Positions 42,519-50,149 of a stretch of 64,000 bases of DNA are shown in pieces (position 1 is the first letter of the stretch; every line of letters begins with the position of its first letter). Made by a program: the position numbers and the translations under genes. Source of the DNA: Winogradskyella flava (lineage in GTDB: Bacteria > Bacteroidota > Bacteroidia > Flavobacteriales > Flavobacteriaceae). The notes beneath the pieces are model-generated. The model saw nothing but the letters and a program-made list of their open reading frames with translations, had not been told where the DNA came from and made no database searches. The DNA lies in contig NZ_JACLCP010000004.1 in assembly GCF_014243395.1 (NCBI RefSeq), forward strand, positions 62,001 through 126,000, in the 5' to 3' direction.

Positions 42519-45500
42519 ATGAAAATTAAATATATAATTTCTGGATTTTTATTGCTACTTGTAGGTTCTTTGGTTAATGGACAAACGACGGCTATTCCTG
42601 ATGCTAATTTTGAGTATTATTTAGAGACTCATGATGCTATTGGGAATGAAGTTCCGTTAGGCGATGATGCTAGTATGGGTGATGGTAATCCTAATAATCA
42701 ATTAGTACCAACTGATCGAATTAGTGAGATAACTATTTTGGATGTCGGTAATTTGGGCATTTCCAATTTAACAGGTATAGAAGATTTTTCAGCTTTAGAG
42801 AACTTACTATGTGCTAATAATCAACTAGTGTCTCTTGATATTTCAAGCAATACCTCTCTACTATCTTTAGTCTGTAGCTCCAATTTTCTTACAGATTTAG
42901 ATGTAGTAAGTAATTTAAGTTTGGAATCTTTAGACTGTTCAGATAATCAATTACAAAATTTAAATGTAAGCAATAACAATGCGCTTAGAAGTTTAACAGC
43001 TTCTAATAACCAGATACAAAATATTGATATTTCTAATAATTTAGAACTGACATTGTTAAGTCTTTCCAGTAACAGAATATTGGGTGAGTTGGTCGTTAGT
43101 AACAATACAAATTTAGAGAGCCTGTTCTGTTCTTCTAATCAGATTTCAATTTTAGATCTCACAGCCAATACACTTATAAAAAACCTTGATGTATCAGATA
43201 ATGTGCTTACAACTTTAGATTTAACTACTATTAACACAGTGGTTTGTCCAGATCCTCAAACAGATCCTGTAACGGTATGTCAAGATTTCTCCGCAATTAA
43301 TGTGTCAAGAAATCTGTTGTCATCTTTAGTCGTTGCTAATAGCTATAATAATTTGATTACCACCTTTGATGCCACTGATAACCCAGATCTATTTTGTATT
43401 CAGATTGATACTGGGTTTAGTCCATCTGGTTGGATTAAAGACGACTGGGCGTATTACAGCGACACCATTTGTGCAGATATTTACACCTATGTTCCAGATG
43501 ATAATTTCGAACAAGCCTTGATAGATGCCGGTTATGATGATGTTATAGATAATTTAGTCTTAACAGATAACATTGATGACGTGACAACCCTTAATGTTAC
43601 AAATGCATCAATTTCTAGTTTAATTGGAATAGAGGATTTTGAGGTTTTGGAGATTTTAGATTGTAGTGCCAATAGTATAGATAGTATAGACATCTCGGCT
43701 AATGCAAGTTTATTGGAACTAGATGCTTCAAATAATAACTTATCTGATCTCGATGTAAGTTCAAATACAGGGTTAACATTGCTCAACTTTGCCTTTAATG
43801 CGGTTGCGTCTATAGACTTAAGTAATAATTTGGGACTCGCACTATTAAACTGTGCCAATAATGGTCTTACGACTTTAGACATTAGTGGGAATATCGCATT
43901 AAGTAATTTGGATTGTTCAAACAACCAAATAGAAAACTTAGATATGACATCCAATGTCAACCTATTGAGTTTATTATGCAATGACAACAATCTATTTGCT
44001 CTTAATGTTAATAATGGAAATAATACAGCTTTAATTGACTTAAATGCTATAAATAATACAAGTTTGTTCTGTATAAATGTGGATGATGTAGCTTTTGCAA
44101 ATGCTGCTGCTGGTTGGCAAAAGGATGCTACTGCGAACTATAGCTTGGGTTGTGGCACTTATTTGCCGGACGATAACTTCGAACAGTTCTTAATTGACCA
44201 AGGCATAGATTCTGACGGTGTTCTAAATAATTATGTGCCTACTGCTGATATATTTGATATTGATATATTGGATATCTCTAATCTTTCTATAGCAGATTTA
44301 ACAGGAATTGAAGATTTTCAGGCTCTAGAAAATTTGGATGTATCTAATAATGCACTCATAAGCTTATATCTAGAAGACAATGTGTTATTGCAAGTTTTAG
44401 ATTGCTCTATGAATAGTATAGAGAGTTTAGACTTAACGTCTAATAATGCATTAACATCATTATTTTGTAGCAATAATAATTTAAGAACACTAAACATTGA
44501 GAACGGAAATAACAATAATCTTGTATCCTTTGATGCAACGAGTAATACCACACTTTTTTGCATAAATGTTGATGATGCTATTGTAGGGAATATTCCTATG
44601 GTTTGGCAGAAAGATGATTTTGCAGCTTATGATGGCGACTGTATTAACAACCGATTTACTACAATACCAGACCCTCTTTTTGAACAGGCTTTAATCGATT
44701 TGGAATATGATGATATTATTGATGGTCAGGTGCTTACATCTAACATTGAGCATATACAGATTTTGGACGTTAATGACGAAGGTATTTCTGACTTAACTGG
44801 AATTAAAGATTTTAAAGCGCTCATAGAATTAGATTGTAGCGGGAATTTTTTAGACGAATTGGATGTTAGTGATATGATATTTTTAGAACGCTTAAACTGT
44901 AGTTCTAACTATCTACTCACAAATAATATTGCCAATGCTAATGGTGTGTTTAATACAAGTGGAACTGTAAGTTTAATTGAATTGTACTGTGCTAGCAATA
45001 ACCTTAGTGATCTCGACACATCACAAAACATAAATCTGGAAGTGTTAGATTGTACAGATAACAATATAGCTACACTGAATATAGACAGTAATGTACTTTT
45101 AAGAAGTCTAAATTGTTCTAACAATGCTTTGTCAGATTTGAACATTAGTAATAGCCCTAATCTTGAAAATGTCAATTGTGATAATAATCAATTGAATAAT
45201 TTAACAACTATAACAGCTGTTAATACTACCTTATCTCAATTAAGTTGTTCAAATAATGAGCTAACAGATTTACTGGTTAATAATTACCAAGGGTTAGTGA
45301 GTTTAAATTGCAGTTCCAATGCATTAAATGAGATTGTTTTATCTAGTGTTACGGCATTGGAATATCTGAATTTAACCACAAATCAGCTCATTGATATTGA
45401 TTTAAGCAATAATACTAATTTGGAGGAACTATTAATAGCACAAAACGATTTATCACAGTTGGTTTTGAGTTCAAATACGCTTTTAGAGCAATTGAGTTGT

Positions 45501-48191
45501 GGTTTTAATGAAATAACACAGTTAAGCTTAGGTTCAAATATACTGCTTAAGGTTTTGTCCAGTTCTAGCAATCAGCTTACCGCTTTGGATTTAACCAACA
45601 ATATCAATCTCATTGAAATAAATGTGAGTTCAAATATGTTGTCGAGTTTCATCTTGTCCAATAATTTAGGAAGTTTAAAAAGACTTGATATAAGCAACAA
45701 TCAAATTGAAACAGGTTTGGATTTGAGTACTATGGCGATTTCGGCTTGCGTTTTTCAACAAAATCAGACAGAATTTTGTCCCGAAACTATTTCTATAAAT
45801 ATCTTTAATAATGCGCTTGATTTCGTTAATATTCAAAATGGTATAAATTCAGATATTAATAGTTTTAATGCATCTGGCAACCCTAACTTAGAGTGTATAC
45901 AAGTAGACGATTCAGACAATATTCCTGTCAATTGGATAAAAGATGAAACTACTGAATATAATGAAGACTGTAATTTTGGAGAAACATATGTGCCCGATGA
46001 TAATTTTGAACAAGCACTTATCAATTTAGGCTATGACGTAGGCCCCTTAAACGATTACGTACCAACAGCAAATATCGAAGCTCTTGTAAGTTTAGATGTT
46101 AGTGGTAATGCTATTACAGATTTTACTGGTATAGAAGATTTTATTGCTTTAGAGGCTTTAAATTGTTCTAACAATAACCTATCGGAGCTCAATTTAAGTA
46201 GTAATATAAACCTAAATGATCTCAACTGCTCTGAGAATCAATTATCTCAATTAGATTTGAGCTCTAATACGGCATTGGTGGTTATTGATTGTTCTAGTAA
46301 TATGTTGGTGGGTATAGATTTGATTGAAAATACAACGCTGACAGAACTTAATATTGCTAATAATAATTTTGTATTATTTATCCCTAGTGATGTACCTATG
46401 CTTCAGGTTTTGGATTGTGACAATAATACTATTGGTGAGCTCGATTTTCAACAAAATTTAAACTTAATTGAATTAAGTTGTCAATCTAATGCGCTAGATA
46501 CCTTAAATCTCCAAAATGGAGAAAATGGTATTTTAACTAGCCTAAATGCTACTGGTAATCCTAATTTAAATTGTATCCAAACGGATACAGGAACTGTTCC
46601 AGTGGGAGCTACATGGACAGTTGATTCTTCTGCACAATTTGCAATAGAGTGTTTCTTCGGTCAGACTTACGTGCCTGATGATAATTTTGAACAAGCACTT
46701 ATTGATTTGGGTTATGACTCAGGTCCTTTGAATGATTATGTATTAACAGGAAATATAGAAAACCTAGCCTTTTTAAATGTAAGTGGTTATGAAATATCAG
46801 ATGTAACAGGAATTGAGGATTTTATCAGCCTTTTAAGTTTAGATATTGGTGAAAATTTGATTCAGACCATCGATTTAAGTCGTAATACGCTTTTGTTTAG
46901 TCTGGATATTTCTTATAATTTAATAGAGATCATTGATATTTCAGTGTTACCAAATCTTACGACATTAGATGTCTCAAATAATAGCATTACCGAATTAAAC
47001 ATAAATAATAACCAGAGTTTAATTAACTTAAATGTATCTGATAATTTGATTTCGAACATTGATGTATCTGGACTTTTTGGCTTGGAGGATTTTAGTTGTG
47101 CCTTTAACCAAATTACGAGTTTAGATTTTACTCAAAATCCAAACTTAAATATATTATTCTGCCAGTCTAATTTGCTTGTTGGAGATCAATTAAACCTACA
47201 GAATGGCAATAATGATAACTTGCAAATATTTAATGCAGCCAATAACCCTGGATTAGGTTGTATTTTGGTTGATGATCCAGTAGCTATTGTTAATAATGTT
47301 GATGGAACCTATGATAATTGGGTTAAGGACAATTCGGCGAGTTATCAAATCATTTGTGAAGATGCAGATAATGACGGTGTCCCTAATGATGAAGATCTCT
47401 GCCCAGGAACAACCTTTGGTGCACCTGTAGATTTATTTGGATGCGCCATTATAGATTTACCTAACAACAATTTTATGATAACGGTAACTGGTGAAACCTG
47501 TTTAAATAGTAATAATGGTAAAATTACTATAGTGGCCCAAGAACTTTATAATTATACCGTCTCTCTTTTTAGTGAGGATATTATTGAACCCACTGGTGAA
47601 GATTTTTATCAGGAATATAATTTTACTAATGATGTAGACATTTTTAATCTCTTAGCAGCCACTTACAACATGTGTATTACTATTGAAGAATGGCCAGACT
47701 ATGAAATTTGCTATACCATTGTTATCACACAACCAGATCCTCTAGAGGTTTTTGCGAGTAGAACAGCTGCAGGAAATGAGGTCTCCGTAGATCTTTCGGG
47801 AAGCAGTAGTTATCATATTCAATTTAATGACCAAACGTTTACTACTCGTAATTCTTCGCTCACACTTCAATTAGAGCAAGGTATTAATACTTTAAAAGTA
47901 AGTACAGATTTAGATTGTCAAGGTTCATACGAGGAAAAGATGCTATTTGGTGATGATTTTGTGGTGTATCCAAACCCTTTTAATAATGAAGTTAAAGTCT
48001 TCAATGGGTTAAAAGATGAAGAGGTCTATATTAATATTTATTCCGCAATTGGGCAGTTGGTTTTAAGTAAAACTTTTGAAAATCAAGGTTTGGATATGAC
48101 AATGGATACTAGTAGTTTAACTTCTGGAATGTATATCATGTCAATTCAAACAGAAACCAAGACGTCTTCACATAAAATTTTGAAACAATGA
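42519..48191 (+). CDS. Giant leucine-rich repeat T9SS surface protein
   Basis: The 1890-residue protein has a signal peptide (ending VNGQ) and six leucine-rich modules starting near residues 26, 325, 549, 716, 1158 and 1385. Each opens with a (I/V/L)PDxNFEQxLID cap and LTGIEDF, runs through 21-residue LxxLDCSxNxLxxLDLS repeats, and most close with a NPxLxCIxVDD...WxKD cap. A calcium-binding thrombospondin type 3-like unit follows near 1615 (DADNDGVPNDEDLCPGTT). A type A T9SS sorting domain starts at about 1815 (VVYPNPFNN). It should be a long curved surface adhesin. The last 4 bases overlap the next gene. Confidence 0.94.
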   Translation: MKIKYIISGFLLLLVGSLVNGQTTAIPDANFEYYLETHDAIGNEVPLGDDASMGDGNPNNQLVPTDRISEITILDVGNLGISNLTGIEDFSALENLLCANNQLVSLDISSNTSLLSLVCSSNFLTDLDVVSNLSLESLDCSDNQLQNLNVSNNNALRSLTASNNQIQNIDISNNLELTLLSLSSNRILGELVVSNNTNLESLFCSSNQISILDLTANTLIKNLDVSDNVLTTLDLTTINTVVCPDPQTDPVTVCQDFSAINVSRNLLSSLVVANSYNNLITTFDATDNPDLFCIQIDTGFSPSGWIKDDWAYYSDTICADIYTYVPDDNFEQALIDAGYDDVIDNLVLTDNIDDVTTLNVTNASISSLIGIEDFEVLEILDCSANSIDSIDISANASLLELDASNNNLSDLDVSSNTGLTLLNFAFNAVASIDLSNNLGLALLNCANNGLTTLDISGNIALSNLDCSNNQIENLDMTSNVNLLSLLCNDNNLFALNVNNGNNTALIDLNAINNTSLFCINVDDVAFANAAAGWQKDATANYSLGCGTYLPDDNFEQFLIDQGIDSDGVLNNYVPTADIFDIDILDISNLSIADLTGIEDFQALENLDVSNNALISLYLEDNVLLQVLDCSMNSIESLDLTSNNALTSLFCSNNNLRTLNIENGNNNNLVSFDATSNTTLFCINVDDAIVGNIPMVWQKDDFAAYDGDCINNRFTTIPDPLFEQALIDLEYDDIIDGQVLTSNIEHIQILDVNDEGISDLTGIKDFKALIELDCSGNFLDELDVSDMIFLERLNCSSNYLLTNNIANANGVFNTSGTVSLIELYCASNNLSDLDTSQNINLEVLDCTDNNIATLNIDSNVLLRSLNCSNNALSDLNISNSPNLENVNCDNNQLNNLTTITAVNTTLSQLSCSNNELTDLLVNNYQGLVSLNCSSNALNEIVLSSVTALEYLNLTTNQLIDIDLSNNTNLEELLIAQNDLSQLVLSSNTLLEQLSCGFNEITQLSLGSNILLKVLSSSSNQLTALDLTNNINLIEINVSSNMLSSFILSNNLGSLKRLDISNNQIETGLDLSTMAISACVFQQNQTEFCPETISINIFNNALDFVNIQNGINSDINSFNASGNPNLECIQVDDSDNIPVNWIKDETTEYNEDCNFGETYVPDDNFEQALINLGYDVGPLNDYVPTANIEALVSLDVSGNAITDFTGIEDFIALEALNCSNNNLSELNLSSNINLNDLNCSENQLSQLDLSSNTALVVIDCSSNMLVGIDLIENTTLTELNIANNNFVLFIPSDVPMLQVLDCDNNTIGELDFQQNLNLIELSCQSNALDTLNLQNGENGILTSLNATGNPNLNCIQTDTGTVPVGATWTVDSSAQFAIECFFGQTYVPDDNFEQALIDLGYDSGPLNDYVLTGNIENLAFLNVSGYEISDVTGIEDFISLLSLDIGENLIQTIDLSRNTLLFSLDISYNLIEIIDISVLPNLTTLDVSNNSITELNINNNQSLINLNVSDNLISNIDVSGLFGLEDFSCAFNQITSLDFTQNPNLNILFCQSNLLVGDQLNLQNGNNDNLQIFNAANNPGLGCILVDDPVAIVNNVDGTYDNWVKDNSASYQIICEDADNDGVPNDEDLCPGTTFGAPVDLFGCAIIDLPNNNFMITVTGETCLNSNNGKITIVAQELYNYTVSLFSEDIIEPTGEDFYQEYNFTNDVDIFNLLAATYNMCITIEEWPDYEICYTIVITQPDPLEVFASRTAAGNEVSVDLSGSSSYHIQFNDQTFTTRNSSLTLQLEQGINTLKVSTDLDCQGSYEEKMLFGDDFVVYPNPFNNEVKVFNGLKDEEVYINIYSAIGQLVLSKTFENQGLDMTMDTSSLTSGMYIMSIQTETKTSSHKILKQ
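42594..47360 (+). repeat. Six LRR modules in the giant surface protein gene
   Basis: Modules start at about 42594, 43491, 44163, 44664, 45990 and 46671. Their lengths range from about 167 to 442 residues because the number of 21-residue repeats differs, while caps are conserved. The last two caps (NFEQALI, then LGYD and GPLNDYV) are the closest pair, which suggests a recent duplication. Confidence 0.85.
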
Positions 48192-48889
48192 AAAAGCTAG
48201 TTTACATATGTCTTTCTATGGTTTTAGTCTTTGGATGTAGGGATACTACTGATGATGGACCTATTGGCAATCCAAATGGTGCCCAAGACCCACCCGAAGG
48301 TGTCTTATTGGTTTTTCCATACCAGGATACCTTGTGTAACGAAGGTGAAAACCCAACACCTACTCAAAGTACTGTATTTTTTGAGTGGGTACCTAATGAT
48401 AATGCAGAAAGCTATACATTGACAATAGAAAATTTAAATTCAGGGAATATTACAGAATACCAAACCTCAGAATTTATATTTCCTGTTACTATAGATCGCG
48501 CTGTCCCATTTAGATGGTTTGTAACATACGATCTTCAGGGCGAGACCAAAGAAAGTGCTGTATGGAATTTTTATAATGCAGGCCCTGGCGTTCAGACTTA
48601 TCCACCTTTTCCTGCCGAAATCATCTCGCCAAATATGGCACAAAATCTTCCGAATACAAATGCTATTGTACTGCAATGGGAGGGCAATGATGTCGATAAT
48701 GACATAGTCAGTTATGATATTTATTTTGGTACTGATAATGCACCAAGCTTAAATACTAGTGATAGTACCGCTGAGCAATTAACGGTTTCAGTTACTCCTG
48801 GTACTATTTATTATTGGGAAGTAGTTACCAAAGATGCCGAAGGGAATTCTTCCGAATCTGGAGTGTATCAGTTCAGGATTTCAGAATAG
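48188..48889 (+). CDS. Lipoprotein with fibronectin type III-like domains
   Basis: The 233-residue protein has a lipoprotein signal (LVFGC, Cys17). Two beta-sandwich domains follow that look like fibronectin type III (about residues 35-135 and 140-230, with FFEWVPNDNAESYTLTIENL and YYWEVVTKDAEGNSSES). It should be an envelope-anchored binding protein. Its start overlaps the stop of the giant LRR gene (ATGA), so translation is coupled. It may assist display or anchoring of that protein, which is inference. Confidence 0.85.
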   Translation: MKKLVYICLSMVLVFGCRDTTDDGPIGNPNGAQDPPEGVLLVFPYQDTLCNEGENPTPTQSTVFFEWVPNDNAESYTLTIENLNSGNITEYQTSEFIFPVTIDRAVPFRWFVTYDLQGETKESAVWNFYNAGPGVQTYPPFPAEIISPNMAQNLPNTNAIVLQWEGNDVDNDIVSYDIYFGTDNAPSLNTSDSTAEQLTVSVTPGTIYYWEVVTKDAEGNSSESGVYQFRISE

Positions 48890-48973
48890 TCCAATCCAAA
48901 GTAAAAAACGTTTTATGGTGATTATAATGTAGGTACTAGCACCATGACATCTTTATTATTGTTTCTGGACGTA

Positions 48974-48981
48974 TATATTTG
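48974..48981 (+). promoter_or_regulatory. Putative -7 promoter element of the ThuA-like gene
   Basis: TATATTTG matches TAnnTTTG and lies 23 bases before the ATG at 49005. No -33 TTG is seen at 19 bases. Confidence 0.45.
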
Positions 48982-49004
48982 GTAACCCCAAAATGTGCAA
49001 CGAA

Positions 49005-50099
49005 ATGAAACAACAGCTACTTGTATTTTCAATATTATTCTTCATTACATTTGGTTTCTCACAATCTAGAATACTCATATTTCATAAAACAAATGGGTTT
49101 AGACATACTGGTGCTATTAACAACGGTATTGCAATGTTCGAAGAGATGGGTAATGAGAACAATGAATGGCTTACTGATAACTCTCAAGATTCATCAGTAT
49201 TTACAACGGCGAATTTAGCGCAATATGACGTCGTCGTATTTTTAAACACGTCTGGGAGTGATGAATCGCCATCGCAAGATGGAGACTTATTATCTTCTTC
49301 AGAGAAAGCGGCATTCGAAAATTTTATCGCTAATGGTAAAGGGTTCATAGGTATTCATGCAGCTACGGATACTTATAGAGATGGTGTTTGGCCTTTTTAT
49401 AATGAATTGGTTGGTGGTATAGTACAAACCAGCCCTAATCATACAAGTAATAATTTTAATGCAGATCTTGAGGTAAAAACGAGTCACCCAACGATAGACT
49501 TTTTAGGCATGGTTGGAAGCACTTGGAATAAGGACGAGGAATACTATTATTGGGAAACGAATGGCGGACAGCTTAGTATTGATAATACGGTTTTATTAGA
49601 GGTTGAATCTACGGGCAACAGCTCTTATGATGCAGCAAGACCGATAACTTGGTACAAAGAATCTATAACGTATGATGATGATAACAATGTAGCAACACCA
49701 GAAATTACCTTATCCGGATTTCGTTCGTTTTATACCGCATTGGGTCATAATGGTAGTGATTATAGTACCGATTCTAATTTTAGAACACTACTGAAGAACG
49801 CCACACTCTGGGCTTTAGGAAATGTACTTAGTGTTGAAGAAAATCAGACAAACGATTTTAAAATAGCACCGAACCCAACTAGAGATATAGCAAAAATTCA
49901 TTTGGGTAGTATTTCAGAAGATATTTCTTTGATGGTGTATGATATTCTAGGTAAGCAAAAATTAGTTAAGGTTATAAAACCTAGTGAGCTTGAAAATGGA
50001 ATCTCAGAAATAGACTTAACCAATTTTAGTAAAGGGGTTTACTTATTTCAAATAAACACAAAACATGGTCATCACAGTTATAAAGTGATAAAGTACTAG
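49005..50099 (+). CDS. ThuA-like domain protein with T9SS sorting domain
   Basis: The protein has about 364 residues from the ATG at 49005; an ATG at 48993 adds four residues. After a signal peptide (ending GFSQ) it has a ThuA-like glutamine-amidotransferase fold (residues 20-265). It shows ILIFHKTNGFRHTGAINNG, GKGFIGIHAATDT and PITWYKE, with FYTALGHN near the end. The C-terminal 75 residues form a type A sorting domain (KIAPNPTRDIAKI). ThuA domains are linked to sugar metabolism in other bacteria, and here the protein is exported by T9SS. Its substrate is unknown. A terminator follows. Confidence 0.88.
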   Translation: MKQQLLVFSILFFITFGFSQSRILIFHKTNGFRHTGAINNGIAMFEEMGNENNEWLTDNSQDSSVFTTANLAQYDVVVFLNTSGSDESPSQDGDLLSSSEKAAFENFIANGKGFIGIHAATDTYRDGVWPFYNELVGGIVQTSPNHTSNNFNADLEVKTSHPTIDFLGMVGSTWNKDEEYYYWETNGGQLSIDNTVLLEVESTGNSSYDAARPITWYKESITYDDDNNVATPEITLSGFRSFYTALGHNGSDYSTDSNFRTLLKNATLWALGNVLSVEENQTNDFKIAPNPTRDIAKIHLGSISEDISLMVYDILGKQKLVKVIKPSELENGISEIDLTNFSKGVYLFQINTKHGHHSYKVIKY

Positions 50100-50101
50100 T
50101 C

Positions 50102-50133
50102 AAAAAAAGCAAACCGAAAGGTTTGCTTTTTTT
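50102..50133. terminator. Bidirectional terminator with GCAAACC/GGTTTGC stem
   Basis: An A run, GCAAACC, a GAAA tetraloop, GGTTTGC and a T run form a symmetrical stem of 14 bp. It separates the convergent ThuA-like gene and the DUF285 repeat gene. The same stem recurs at 57285. Confidence 0.88.
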
Positions 50134-50149
50134 ATGACTAAACTAAAAA

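Noticed and set aside
43532..43990. Minus-strand open frames inside the giant LRR gene (also 44318-44563 and 44909-45175)
   Set aside because: They are shadows created by the low-complexity repeat composition of the plus-strand gene.
42594..47360. Regular periodic repeats resembling a CRISPR array
   Set aside because: The period is 63 bases and in frame with a long coding region; it is protein repeat structure (21-residue LRRs).
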